NCBI GenBank assembly: GCA_002786025.1
Contig: NHNW01000013.1
Location: 682,001-746,000, forward strand
DNA from: Zasmidium citrigriseum
Taxonomy: Eukaryota; Ascomycota; Dothideomycetes; Mycosphaerellales; Mycosphaerellaceae
Length of the DNA: 64,000 bases
Direction of reading: 5' to 3'
Shown: positions 22,203 through 33,070 of the stretch, one piece after another
Layout: each line of letters begins with the position of its first letter
Position numbering within the stretch: the stretch's first letter is position 1
The notes under the pieces: model-generated
Database searches by the model: none
Told to the model about the DNA's origin: nothing
What the model saw: the letters and a program-made list of their open reading frames with translations, nothing else
Made by a program: the position numbers and the translations under genes

Positions 22203-24057
22203 CCAGTAGCTCCGTGACTGGCTGGTATTCAAGCACGAGGCCCAGAGAGTATGCTCCACTGCCCTAAGATTGACTATGCTGACAGCAATCGTTTCTTAGG
22301 TCCGACGAAATACTGTCGACCACCGTTCATCACGCAAAGATCATCCTCAAGGACCTGGTATCATCGGAAGATTTCGAAGCTCTTTTCCCATCTGGCGCTT
22401 CTTCGCACTCTCACATTTTACTACATGCCCAACAATGTGTACAGGATGCTCAGATGCAATACGAAAGCCGAAGCGGCATCATCGAAGACTCATCGAAAAG
22501 TCTAGCACCGAGCATCAGACCAACAAGCACGAGTGTGAGTAGCCGTGTCGTCAAGCTGAGGCAACGGCTAGTCTCACTCTCGGAGAGGATCACATTCTAC
22601 GGAAACATCATGGACGTACTGGTACAGCATCATCCAGAATATGTCTCTTTGGCGTGGGGTACTTTCAAGCTCCTGTTTAAGGCGAGTCAGAACGCTGGTC
22701 ACGTATGGATCTCTCTGTCTAATTTTAGCCACACAGGCTGTGACGAACCACGCAGAGACGATATCAAAGCTCAGCAAAAGCCTCACACAAATAGCCGACC
22801 TGCTTCCTCAACACTCTCTGCATCTGATCCTGTACCCAACACCGGCAATGGAGATGGCTGTAGCGAGGCTGTACGCACACATCTTGAACTTCTTCATCTC
22901 ATCGTTGGCTTGGTACAGGAACGGCCGAGCGATGCACGCAATTAAGTCCATTTTTCAGCCTTGGGATTTGAAGTTTCGTCCAGAATATGAGGCTATTGTT
23001 GCAGAGTCCAAGCAGATTCGAGATCTCGCAGACGTTGCCCTGAAAGCTGAAGTTCGAGATACAAGATTACAGCTTGTTGAGGGAACAACACAGTGGCAGC
23101 AAATCGCTCGAGACATGAGCGACCTACGGGCCGAGAATCAGCGATTGTCCAAGTTGTTTGAGGCGAACTTTGAGAGTATGCAGCTTTCGATCCGTTGTAA
23201 GTACATATGCCCCTTCTCAACGACTACACGTACTGACTCGAACAGCACAATATGAGGAGATCCATCTTGACATACGAGATCTTCGCTACGACTTCGCCTC
23301 TCAAAGAACTACATTGAATCGCGTTCACCTTACGCAGGTGCTTTCCTTGCCGCTTTGGGGCTCGCTTCCGACTTCAGGAGAGGCACTGGATTTCTGCAGA
23401 TCCATGTCAAGGCGGAGACGCGATCGACCCAAGCTCAACTTACCAGACATAGATCGACTCCAAAGCTGGAGCTCGCAGAGATCAAGGGCTGTGCTTCTTA
23501 TCGACACCTACCAAGCGAATGTTGCGAAGTCCCTCATGGTCGACTTGATTGACTTGACCTTGCAATACCGGATCTCCACGGTTTGGGCACTGCGCTTCGC
23601 GGAGTACCAGAATTTTTCACTCAACATCAAGGATATCATTCGAATACTGGTCTTGCAGACAATGCAACTAGGTTCAGAACGACTTCTAGAGGGCCAGTTC
23701 CCGGTCACGATTGAACAGCTCCGCGAGGCTTCCAGCCTATCAGATTGGACCGCCATATTAAATCAACTGCTGCAAGCTCTGGATAGCACTATGATTGTTC
23801 TCGACACTGACTTGCTATCACATGCAACAGCGCATGAGAGGAGTGAGACGCACAGAGTTCTGGATCTACTAAGGCTAAGAACTTCAGCCAACGTCAAGAT
23901 CGTCATTGCGGCTGCGAGTGTCGGGCGACCGTATGTTGCGGAACTTGAGGAGAATGATGCATGTGTCAAGCTGGCAATCGGCCAATCGAGGGAGCACTAT
24001 CGACATCGTCAAGGACCAAGGCGCGAACGATTCTCCCGAGGCAGAAGAGGACGCTGA
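22199..24057 (+). CDS. DUF7708-type protein (fungal NLR-like N-terminal architecture)
   Basis: Four exons (22199-22248, 22300-22685, 22729-23196, 23246-24057) encode about 571 aa. After a disordered N-terminus comes the DUF7708 signature: RITFYGNIMDVLVQHHPEYV, LAWGTFKLLFKATTQAV and NHAETISKLSKSLTQIADLL, then an amphipathic helical region and a coiled coil (about residues 230-320). The final ~240 residues (AVLLIDTYQANVAKSLMVDL, then VLDTDLLSH) look like a degenerate P-loop/helical module without a recognisable Walker A. In fungi DUF7708 domains often sit N-terminal to NACHT-ankyrin receptors; here no NACHT or repeat domain follows, so this is a stand-alone form. The end is uncertain: another frame at 23984-24077 codes for an acidic tail, so a small frameshift or missed intron is possible. 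It is divergent from the AAA ATPase. Confidence 0.78.
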
Positions 24058-24243
24058 GGCACGTGAGAGCAAAACCTGACACTGGACTCGCTCTTCGACG
24101 CGGAGAAACCTGCTCCTAGCCTTACAGCCTCCTGTGGTTGATATCACGATAAAGTTCGTCGAAAGATATTTCAAGTTATCTCGCATCGGGATATCCTGTA
24201 AGTCAACGAGCTCAACCCACTTCTCTAACCAGTCGCTCAACCA

Positions 24244-25373
24244 CTAAACTCCGTACCTTTCCCCCACAGCCTTAATCTCCCCCTCCATCAACGGCGTAAC
24301 ACACCCATGCTTCAACCCTCTCGGAAACGCTCCATACCCCGAAGGCTCCCAAACCCCACCCTCAACATCCCTCGTCTCAAACGGCACATACTCCGTGTAA
24401 TCATCCAACCACAAATGCCACAGCCCCTCCTCAACATTATCCCTAAAAACTAGCGTTCCCTCTCTCGGACTCTCTGGCCGCACATACCCTTCCACTCGAA
24501 CCCAGTCCTCGGGAGCGGCGAAGAGACCCGCTGTGGTGGTCTCTTGGTAGACTTGGTTGACGGTTTCGTTTTTGAGGAAGCGGGTCCAGTGGTTTGGTGT
24601 GCCGAGGTTGGCGAATTCTTGGTCGATTAGGGGCGTGTCTGGCAGGGCGAGGTAGTCGTCTGGAGCGCTGAAGGTGAGGAAGTCGGGCGTTGTGGCGTAG
24701 CGGATGCGGTCGAGGGTTGCTGTGCCGGTGTGTGCGGTATCTTCTTCGGCGTAGTGGCGAGAAGACCAGAAGACGTAGAATTGGCTTGTCGAATCATCCC
24801 AGACAGCAGAAGGAGCCCATGCCATGCCGGCTGTTGGTGTTTCAACTCTGTGCAGGCTTTCATCAGCCCCGTCATCCCAGGAGATACCTTCAACAGACTT
24901 ACGTGACGAGCCTTGCCTCACTCCAATCCACCAAATCCTCACTCTCCCAAACAACCAACCCCCGACTCCCATTCCTCGTCGCCCAATCCCAACTAAATCC
25001 CTCCGCATTGATATCCAAATCTGCCATCAACAACAGTCAGCACAAGCCCACCACCGTCTTCTCTCATTCAAAAATACTCACCAGTCGCCACCAAAAACCA
25101 CCGTCCCCTCCCCCCATCACCAGTAAGATAAATATCCCTAACTCCCTTTGTTCCAACATCACTCCTCAAAATCGGACTCCCTCCGTTCAAAAACGTAAAA
25201 GAAGAAGGGTCATTGCCGTTCGAGAGGTGCCATTGGACAGCCGGGTCGGCGTCGGAGAAGGTCGAGATGAGGTAGCCCGCGAAAGGCTGGTCCGTTTGGC
25301 GAGTTTGGAAGGGCGAGGCGAGTGAGGTAGAGAATATCCAGGCTGCTTGAGCGAGCAAAGATGAGAACTTCAT
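24244..25373 (-). CDS. secreted glycoside hydrolase family 43-like protein
   Basis: Three exons (25373-25082, 25020-24903, 24847-24244) encode about 337 aa. The N-terminus [20 protein letters not shown] is a signal peptide. The mature protein opens with [20 protein letters not shown], followed by [14 protein letters not shown], then [20 protein letters not shown] and [19 protein letters not shown], which together match a GH43-type five-bladed beta-propeller family that acts on arabinose- or xylose-containing plant polysaccharides. The acidic residues in DLDIN and AWAPS-VW contexts are in the positions typical of the family. The exact substrate cannot be told. A TATA-like element lies about 60 bp upstream. 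The gene is convergent with the DUF7708 gene, 186 bp away. Confidence 0.82.
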
Positions 25374-25925
25374 GATCAGTGCCTTTGCTCCAGGTTCAGC
25401 AGGTTGAACATCTTGATTCTTCAGCGACGATGTTATATCGTCGCTTCAATCATCAGCCAAGCCGGAGGATTTAGATATATTACAGAATGCATATATGCAT
25501 GCATCAAGTCAGAGACCGGGTAAAGCTGCAAGGCCAGGATCAGCATTTCTCCGTCTTCACTTCCCCTCGCCTTGGCGTGGAGAAAGCTTCACTAGCGCCA
25601 TGGCATGTGAAGACCCACAGACCATGCTCACCTCACTCACCAACCGCACAAAGACAATGAAAGACACAAATAATAAGATGTCAGCATCTTCGAATATATG
25701 TACATAACTATCCATACAATCGCCATAAACATCATACCTCCAACTTCCAACAAGTTCCAACGTCCAGCGTTCCAATCGCATTAATCCCCTCCAAAATACT
25801 TTCACCCACAACAAAAAAATCCTCAATACCAACAAATATCCATATCATTCATCAAACATGAACAACGACAGGACCTGTGCCATCATCTCAGCACCCTGTC
25901 ATCAAACGCCTCAGTACACGACATG
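25374..25925. other. intergenic, GH43 promoter and 3' flank
   Basis: This 552-bp stretch carries the GH43 promoter (gatataac on the minus strand at 25432-25439) and the 3' end region of the large disordered protein gene. The sequence around 25488-25503 is a near-palindromic TGCATATATGCATGCA. No gene is convincing. Confidence 0.45.
25432..25439 (-). promoter_or_regulatory. TATA-like element of the GH43 gene
   Basis: GATATAAC on the minus strand lies 59-66 bp upstream of the ATG at 25373, a position typical for a fungal core promoter. Confidence 0.4.
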
Positions 25926-28900
25926 TCACGCAGGGAAGGGGGCAAACTCACCGCTGTAAACCGAATCCGAAAGCCACTCATCTTGAGCCCGCGCACCATT
26001 CTTCCTCTTCTGAGTCGTCCTCGTCGACAGCGATCGAATCAGCTCTCCACCTCTTGCGAACAAGTGACGAAGCTTCTCGCCAAAGCGCTTGATGTGGAAC
26101 TCCGTCTTGCTCATGCCGACACCTCCAACGCCATCGTAGGTGTGAGCTCGGCTGTCGGCGCCAACGCGAGCTTCGGCGAGAGATCCAGCATCGTAGGCAG
26201 TGTTGCCATCAAATGAGTGCCCGCGACTCTGATCCACGCGGACAGCTTTTCCTTTGCCTTTGAACTGCGTCAATCGCTTCCTGAACGACGCCGTGCGATC
26301 GCGCTCCGAGCTGTTATCCGAAAAGAAGGATCGGACTTCATCGAGGTTGAAGCCGGCCGGAGGAGTGAGACCGCTGGTTGGGTAGCGATCACCAGGCTTG
26401 TGAGATTGGTGGGTCGATGCACGTCGTGGCAGAGGAGATCTGGGCAGGCTCTTGGTGGTGGTGTCTTCGTCGACTGCGGTGTTACGTCCGGAAAGACCAA
26501 ACTTCTTGGAGATGGAGCCAATGATAGAGCGTTTGGACATCTTGCGTGCATGTTTGGGTGTGATACCAGTAAGTTGCTCGGTGGTGATGGAAGCGCTAGA
26601 TGGAAGATGCGATGTGGTAATAGAGCCAATGTCGAGGCCCTTCGTCGACTCTGTGGCCTCGATGGGAGCAGTGAGGTCCAAAGACTTGGTACGGCGTTCT
26701 CGAAGAACCTCGCTGGCGAATGAGTTGCGTGTGTGAGCTTTCGATGGCACCATCAGATCAATCTCGACCTTATTTTCTGCCCACGGGTAGTTCTCGTCCA
26801 GATTCCAAGGTCTGCTGCTCGGCTGCGATAGCACCATGGAGCGCTTGGCATTGCGAGTGATGGGATTCATCTCCTTTGGCAGCATCTGAGCGACCTCTTC
26901 CTCACTCGTCGGTGCTTTGGCCCGGAGGAGAGCAGACAATGGCCGAGTCGGATTGTCACCCAAACCCGAAGGCGCCGAAGCAGAGCCACTGAGGTAGGAG
27001 TGCTTACCATCTGGAGAGCTCAGCGCCGAAGCAATCATATCAGCAGAGGCGGACTCAGGGAGGGCAGGAAGCTCCTTGTTCAATCCCAGAGATCTGGCAA
27101 GCTGGGCCATGGAGTCGTGAGTGCCGTTCTTGACAATCTCTTCAGCACGTTCAGCGAGAGTCCGGAAGCCAGCAGAAGTGCGGTTGGTCATGACAGTATC
27201 CGGCCTGCCCAATTCGCCGTTCTGAGCCACGTCCATGCCATCGTGTACGGAGCCAAAGAGGGTGTCCAGCTGCAAGTTCGACAGATTCCTCAGTCCAGGT
27301 ATGAGCTCCGACAGTCTGTCCGTCAACGGCGTCACGGTGGGAACGGAGAGTCGAGATATCTGCGAAGCAAAGTCCAAGAAATCCTCTGGAGACAGTGGGC
27401 GCTTGGCTGGCTCAACGCCTTCGACTTCGGTCGTCTCTTGGATCTGCAGTGCTGGAATGAGCGCCTTCTCGGTCTCAGGCTCAGGCTCTGGTTCGTCGTC
27501 ACTGTGACTTGGCTCGTCCAACATGAAGCTGCTGAACTCATCAGGCTTGCTGAAGAAGCTCATATACCGCTCCCTGAGGGGTTCGGTGCTTTGCGGACGC
27601 TGAGGGGATGGGCAGTAGATGCCTGGGTAATCGCGACGACGAACGACGTCCAGTGACTTTGCTGGGCGGACTTCGAGCGCCTCATTGAGTCTGTCAATGA
27701 GATCGATGCGGCTGAAGTTGAGAGACGGGAGATCTCTCGTATCGGCCAGTGGGCGGTTGTGCTGACGAGCCTGACGTCTAGCCTTGGCTTTATCTGCAGA
27801 CTCTTGAAGACGACGCTCCTGCATGGCCTTGACAGCAGCGATCCGAGCTGGCAGTGGGAACTGATCCTTGTCGGAAAAGCGCTTGTGGTCTGAGATGCTC
27901 ATGTCTTCGACGGACTCTTCCTTCAAACCAGGAAGATGAGTACTGCCGAAGCGATTGCCAACAGTATTGTTGTTGGTGCTCGAGAACCGTAGATCTGTTG
28001 AGTTATCACGAAGACTTCTGACCGACTCGAGAGTATCGTCTCGTGGCGACGGTTTGCGAATGATGGATTTGCCTTTGCTAGCAGATGCCTCGCTTCTGGG
28101 CGGCAATGGTCGATGAGCTTCTGTCTTCTTGTTGATGTTCAATGGTGCGATCTCGTCTGCAAAGGTGACTGAGCTGCGTCGAGCGGCCTTGAGGTCGGCA
28201 TGCGACTTCTGGAACGACGTGAGCTCAATCTTTGGCTTGTCGGGAGTCGAGCTGTTCGAGACATCGACAATCTGTGGTCGTCCAATGGTGATCGTGGTCT
28301 GAGGCATTGAAAAGCGAACAGCGACATCAGTGACCATCTCTGAGGCACTGTTGAGAGTGGTATCGCCGACAGTCGAAAGATCTCCTGGCAGCGAGAAGCG
28401 GTTGGTACCTGTGCTAGTGCTATCGGTAATGGTAGCGGTAGGCTGGATCTGAACTGATTTCGAGTATGTCTTGGGTGTTCGCGGTGTAGGTGGCGGCATC
28501 GTCTCCTCTGGAATTGTCGACTCTGGCTCCGAGACCTCATCGATGCCAGTGGTCTCGGTCCTGTCATCTGCAGCAAGACGAAGGGTCTCGTCGATGCCAA
28601 GGGTCTCCGTGTGCAGAGGACTGACGGCGGAAGTCCGATTGAAAGCCACTTCGTCCGAGCGCAGAGGACTGACAGGCGTGCGCTCCATTTCGCTCTCGTA
28701 GCCTTGATCTCGTGGAGGTTCTGGCGTTGTCGCTGCTTTTATGTCTTGCCTCGTCTCCGTCCGGGACGCCTCTCGAGACTGTTGCTGCTGCATCGTGATC
28801 GTGTCTGCATCCAAAGCGAACGGGTCTTTCGACTGGGTCTCATCGGAAGCCACGGTGGTGTCTACCGGCCCTGAGAAGCGCATGGCGTACCCAACTCCAG

Positions 28901-30911
28901 TAGGTAATGAGCCTTCTGCAGATGCAGTTGTTGCGGTGTCGGGAACAGAGTCGTGACGTTGCATCCCGGCAGTCTCATTGGAAGTGCGCGGAGTGGCATC
29001 TTGTCGGTGCTCTTGAGTCGTCTCGACTGGCTCTGACATCTCCCTCTCATGCTTCTGTTGCATCGTGACGATGAGATTAGTGGTCGTATCGTCCGGAAGA
29101 TACTGCTGCATGGTGTTGTCGACACTTGATGGACCCAGTTCCGCTTTGATCATTTCGCGTGTGAGACGTTGAGTCGACTGCCTCTGCGCGGCTTCTGTGG
29201 CCTCCAACTCGGCAACCTTGACAGGCGACGCTGGCAGCTCGACTGGTGCCTCAAACTCTTCGATGATGGTGAAGCGTGGCGTCTCATTTGCAGCAAGCTC
29301 ATGCAAGTCAGCCAGGTCAGAGATATCTCCGTGATCGACGTCCAGCTCATAGACGTTCTCCTGTCGAGAGGCCTTCTCCACATCGTTCCGGGCTGCAGCC
29401 TCAGCGGCGGCCTTTGACTCCAACATAGCCTTGACACGCTGAACGAATCCAGACGGCGGGACGGAAGGATGCGCCACCTCCATGTCTGGCTCGTGAATCG
29501 GCTTCTCAAGACCATCGGCGTAGTCAAAGTACTTGGCAGGCAGTACTGGCTCGCTTGAAGAGTCTGGCAGGTCAACCAAGTCTGGGTTGATGAACGCTGG
29601 ATCAACGACGACCTGGATGGTCGTGTGATCCTTTGGCGTCGGCGGGTTGGAGGAATCGGGAGCTGATCCAGAAGATGGTGGATCCGACGATGGAGGGCCT
29701 CCATCCGTCATGGGCGTATCAGTACGCTGCGGTAATGTTCTCGCCATACGAGCGGCATTGTGGAACATCTGATGTGCCATTGGGCCAACATGCGGCATTG
29801 GTGGGCCACGATGATGAGCATGTTGAACATGCGAGTAAGGCCCATAGCCAGGTCGTGGTGGCCCATACTGTGGTCCTGGATATCCTCCGCGAGCCTGATA
29901 GTGACCTGGCGATGGCTGCATCGGATGCTGTGGTGGAGACATCATCGGCTGGGCCATGCCGTGCGGCATTCCTGGAGGTGGCATTGGACGCATGGGACCT
30001 TGTCTGTACTGATACGGATTGGGAGCGTACGCCGGACCAGGCGAGCTGTTGACAGTGCGAGCGTTCGGACGTACGTTCAGCAGACTTGGATCTTGAGGGT
30101 AGGCGCCTGGAAAGTCTGGATTGTAGCCGGCGTAGACCTGCGGAGGCGGTAGATGAGGGCCCTGTCCAGGTGCTCTCCTAGGCATGTGTGGAGCTCCATT
30201 TGGAGGCCCATGAGCGTAAGTGTCGCTCAGCGCAGGAGAGGGCGATCTGTAGCCTGGTCGCTTGAGTCTGGTCGGATACACAAAGGGTGGCCTGTTGTCT
30301 GGCATTGGAGGGACTGGACCTGGTGGCATTCGATTACCCTGACGCGGCTCGTGACCCTGGCTCTTCAAGCTCGTGGCAGAGCGATGTCGTGGCAGCTGCT
30401 GGGCCGGTGGAGCCGACGTCATCGAGTATGAGCGAGAGTCCCGAGGGTTGTCTGGGGTGGGAGGCATCATCGCCAGAGACGGTTTGCCCATGTGTACGGG
30501 TGGGAGAGAAGGCGGCATGCTCTGCATGCTAGTGAGGGAGCCGCGACGTTGGGTCGAAGCGTTGTCCCATTGCGAGCTGATTCGTGAAGTCTGAGATGGT
30601 GCGTAGCTGTGATTCGAAGAAACGCCTGAAGTGTGATGCTGCGAAGGTCGAGAAGCGTGGCCGCGCCTCTGGTGAGTGGCTCGTGGCATGGAAGGTAAGC
30701 GGGACGTATTGAACGAGAGCGCCCCAATGTCACCGGTATCAGTTGATGTCTTTAACATGCTGAGGACGCCGGCATTGACCAGAGTATCGTTCGGAGGCAT
30801 GCTGGGTGGTGGAGAGCGGACGGAGCGAGAGGCACCGGTGGCGCCAGAGACGTTGCTGGCTCTGCTGTTGCGGCCACTCGCGACGCTGGAGACGGGGTCG
30901 GTGAAAGGCAT
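25926..30911 (-). CDS. very large disordered Pro/Ser/Thr-rich protein, function unknown
   Basis: One uninterrupted frame encodes about 1661 aa from the ATG at 30911; the frame is open to 31076 and could start there. The first 450 residues are rich in Pro, Met, Ser and His (segments such as PMPPPGMPHGMAQPMMSPP). A short conserved-looking block near the N-terminus reads GVLSMLKTSTDTGDIGALSF. The middle is acidic with many Thr/Glu-rich stretches; residues ~1050-1350 contain basic and helical pieces (RIAAVKAMQERRLQESADKA, then FLDFASQISRLSVPTVTPL); the C-terminus has Ser/Arg-rich motifs and ends ...VYSGEFAPFPA. I do not recognise a catalytic domain. The design (long disorder with short conserved helices) suggests a scaffold or regulatory phosphoprotein, but that is inference. 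Confidence 0.75.
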   Translation of the reverse strand: MPFTDPVSSVASGRNSRASNVSGATGASRSVRSPPPSMPPNDTLVNAGVLSMLKTSTDTGDIGALSFNTSRLPSMPRATHQRRGHASRPSQHHTSGVSSNHSYAPSQTSRISSQWDNASTQRRGSLTSMQSMPPSLPPVHMGKPSLAMMPPTPDNPRDSRSYSMTSAPPAQQLPRHRSATSLKSQGHEPRQGNRMPPGPVPPMPDNRPPFVYPTRLKRPGYRSPSPALSDTYAHGPPNGAPHMPRRAPGQGPHLPPPQVYAGYNPDFPGAYPQDPSLLNVRPNARTVNSSPGPAYAPNPYQYRQGPMRPMPPPGMPHGMAQPMMSPPQHPMQPSPGHYQARGGYPGPQYGPPRPGYGPYSHVQHAHHRGPPMPHVGPMAHQMFHNAARMARTLPQRTDTPMTDGGPPSSDPPSSGSAPDSSNPPTPKDHTTIQVVVDPAFINPDLVDLPDSSSEPVLPAKYFDYADGLEKPIHEPDMEVAHPSVPPSGFVQRVKAMLESKAAAEAAARNDVEKASRQENVYELDVDHGDISDLADLHELAANETPRFTIIEEFEAPVELPASPVKVAELEATEAAQRQSTQRLTREMIKAELGPSSVDNTMQQYLPDDTTTNLIVTMQQKHEREMSEPVETTQEHRQDATPRTSNETAGMQRHDSVPDTATTASAEGSLPTGVGYAMRFSGPVDTTVASDETQSKDPFALDADTITMQQQQSREASRTETRQDIKAATTPEPPRDQGYESEMERTPVSPLRSDEVAFNRTSAVSPLHTETLGIDETLRLAADDRTETTGIDEVSEPESTIPEETMPPPTPRTPKTYSKSVQIQPTATITDSTSTGTNRFSLPGDLSTVGDTTLNSASEMVTDVAVRFSMPQTTITIGRPQIVDVSNSSTPDKPKIELTSFQKSHADLKAARRSSVTFADEIAPLNINKKTEAHRPLPPRSEASASKGKSIIRKPSPRDDTLESVRSLRDNSTDLRFSSTNNNTVGNRFGSTHLPGLKEESVEDMSISDHKRFSDKDQFPLPARIAAVKAMQERRLQESADKAKARRQARQHNRPLADTRDLPSLNFSRIDLIDRLNEALEVRPAKSLDVVRRRDYPGIYCPSPQRPQSTEPLRERYMSFFSKPDEFSSFMLDEPSHSDDEPEPEPETEKALIPALQIQETTEVEGVEPAKRPLSPEDFLDFASQISRLSVPTVTPLTDRLSELIPGLRNLSNLQLDTLFGSVHDGMDVAQNGELGRPDTVMTNRTSAGFRTLAERAEEIVKNGTHDSMAQLARSLGLNKELPALPESASADMIASALSSPDGKHSYLSGSASAPSGLGDNPTRPLSALLRAKAPTSEEEVAQMLPKEMNPITRNAKRSMVLSQPSSRPWNLDENYPWAENKVEIDLMVPSKAHTRNSFASEVLRERRTKSLDLTAPIEATESTKGLDIGSITTSHLPSSASITTEQLTGITPKHARKMSKRSIIGSISKKFGLSGRNTAVDEDTTTKSLPRSPLPRRASTHQSHKPGDRYPTSGLTPPAGFNLDEVRSFFSDNSSERDRTASFRKRLTQFKGKGKAVRVDQSRGHSFDGNTAYDAGSLAEARVGADSRAHTYDGVGGVGMSKTEFHIKRFGEKLRHLFARGGELIRSLSTRTTQKRKNGARAQDEWLSDSVYSGEFAPFPA

Positions 30912-31483
30912 TGTGCCGCCCTGGGCGTGTGAGTGAACGATGGACCAAGACGTGCTGCTATCCAAATGAGCAAGCAAACCACCAGAGGCCTGGCGAGTAA
31001 TGAGGGTGCTGGATGAGAGGGTGAAGAGACGAAGATGTCGTTGGGATGGCGAGGATGAAGGAGCGAGAGTCGACACCGGCCATGCAGGCAGCTTGAGTCT
31101 TTCTGTTTATGGCGTGACTGGAGCGCCTGCAACCTGTCTGCTGGTTCAGCGTTCGCGGTTTCGAATGTTGGTAGGAGAAAGTGAAGTGTAAGGGAGGAGA
31201 GCCATGTGCGTGGGCATATCGTGGCAAGCACCGGCGACCCACGCAGCAGTGACGGCTCGGGAAGAGCGATGGGGAAAGTGCTGCCCAAGTCGAGGAATGA
31301 ATCCAGGTCAGAAGCATGTGAAGGATAACATAAAAAGGAAAATGCCAACAGCTCACAATCGCCAAAGAAACATTCTAAGCCTGATATTTGCCCTCCACCG
31401 GGTATCTCGCACTACCCGCGCGCCACCACGCGCCTCCCATGCTTGTTGAAACACTTGATCAGTCATCTGCGCAGTCGTCTACT
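30912..31483. other. intergenic, promoter of the large disordered protein
   Basis: This 572-bp stretch lies upstream of the minus-strand large gene and 3' of the minus-strand Sec14 gene. I see no separate gene. Part of it (30912-31076) would be coding if the upstream in-frame Met is used. Confidence 0.45.
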
Positions 31484-32627
31484 CTATTGAGCTGCTGGTG
31501 CCGTCTGGCCAGCTGGCTGCTCTTGAGTCTCCGCCGGCTTCGTGCCAGCGGTGTCCGTCGCGCCATCGCCGGTGTGGGCCTCAGTAGCCGGAATGCTATC
31601 AGCAGGCTGAGCCCACTTGGGTGGCTTCGCGAAGTTCGGATCTTGCCCTGCAGCGTGATACGTCAGCAAATAGCCTCCTCTGAATTCCCATCTCACCTAC
31701 ATGGACCGTCGTCGCTCAGCGCGCATCCGCCGGGGCAATTGCACTTGCCGCCAAACTCGGTGGGCAGGTTCTCCGCCGGTATTTGGGCCAGCAATTCCTT
31801 CTGGTAGCTGCCGCCCAGAACATGAATCTTCGCAACGGTGACCGGGTCCAAGAACCGCTTGACCATAGCAAAGACGCTGCTGAACCCCCACGGCGCGTTT
31901 ATGATGTACATTTTGCCCATTCGCTCCGGGTAGTAGTTCTGGCTGATAGCCGACGCTTTTTGCACATAACCGTAGACCTGTCCCGCCTTACTCAAACCCA
32001 CGCCCTTCATGTCCATGATGGTGCACGACGTCTCGAGGAGGTATCCGGCTTTCCGCGAGCAGGCCGGTAGACGCGGATCGGCGACCTTCTCGTATTCCAC
32101 CACCAGGTTCTGCAGCATGCGCTCGTCTGTGGTGATCTGTCGCATCTTCTCCAAGTCGATCTTGCCGAACTGCTCGATGTAGAGCGGTCTGCCGTCCTTG
32201 TCGGTCTTGTGGTAGTATTGCGGGTAGTAGGCGAACATCTGCGGCTTCTCGGTGTATTCGAAGGTCCTGACGAGCTGGTCCACACCGCCTCCGAACTCCT
32301 TTCGCCATTTCTCGCAGTCGATGAACCTGTTCCATGTAAGTCAGTCTATACATCGCGCCCACTCTTTCTTGCCGCATCTCACATCTGCTTGGAGTGCTCC
32401 ACGTTGAACTTCCGTGCTCTTAGGAATCTGAGCATCGTCAGGGTGTCCAGTCGCTCAGTGTAGCCCGCCTGCTCGAGCATCATCCGTAGCTGGTGCACAG
32501 CGGCATCCTGCTCCTTGGTGGTGTGGCCTGGATGGCCCGGTCGTGGCTCCGGCGCGGTGACTGGGAAGTCGTAGTGGTCGTATTTGGGATCGAGCTCCAT
32601 GTGCGGGTTCTGCGATTTCTCCGCCAT
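31484..32627 (-). CDS. sec14: Sec14-type phosphatidylinositol/phosphatidylcholine transfer protein
   Basis: Three exons (32627-32383, 32326-31701, 31647-31484) encode about 344 aa. CRAL-TRIO N-terminal helices ([34 protein letters not shown]) lead into the Sec14 lipid-binding domain, with [23 protein letters not shown] sequence, then [37 protein letters not shown] and [14 protein letters not shown]. Splicing at a GTAGGT donor restores the SDDGPWQDP motif that ends Sec14 domains, which supports the junction. Sec14 exchanges PI and PC at the trans-Golgi and is usually essential. The Ala/Thr/Pro-rich tail after residue ~310 is longer than in yeast. The start is the ATG at 32627; the upstream TTG frame is not used. 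Confidence 0.93.
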
Positions 32628-33070
32628 CTTGGGCAACCGTTCGCGTCGTGTCGAAGACTTCAAGATGTGCTGGTATTAAGAACAAAGCTGCTCGTTTTGC
32701 TGTCGACAGTGGAGGGCCAGAGTTAGTCGACAAGTGTATGTTGCGGTCAGTGGTTAAATTAGCGGGGTCCCTGAGATGGAGATCGAGAAATCAAGGGGCC
32801 TGTGCGCTCTGGGGGGCTGAGCCCTGAGAATGACGTCGGCTGTGATTTGCTGCGTGTGCATGTGCTGAAGGGATTGGTAGCGAGAGCTGCATTTTTGGGT
32901 GGAATACATCTTGTAAGAAGTGTGTTGTCGGTGACATTATTCTACCTAACAGCTGATCCTGGCAGTAGCCGGCTGCCAAAGTCATATCCATCCAGGTCCT
33001 CTATGGACTGCATGTAGTTGCATTGCCCATACACGATTAGCTTCTGCATTTATCCAACAGCTTCTTCCGT
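32628..33070. other. intergenic, Sec14 promoter
   Basis: This 443-bp stretch lies upstream of the minus-strand Sec14 gene and downstream of the minus-strand F-box-like gene. I see no additional gene or clear motif. Confidence 0.45.

Noticed and set aside
32627..32663. Sec14 start at the upstream TTG (32663)
   Set aside because: TTG starts are not normal in nuclear fungal genes, and an ATG at 32627 gives a typical N-terminus.
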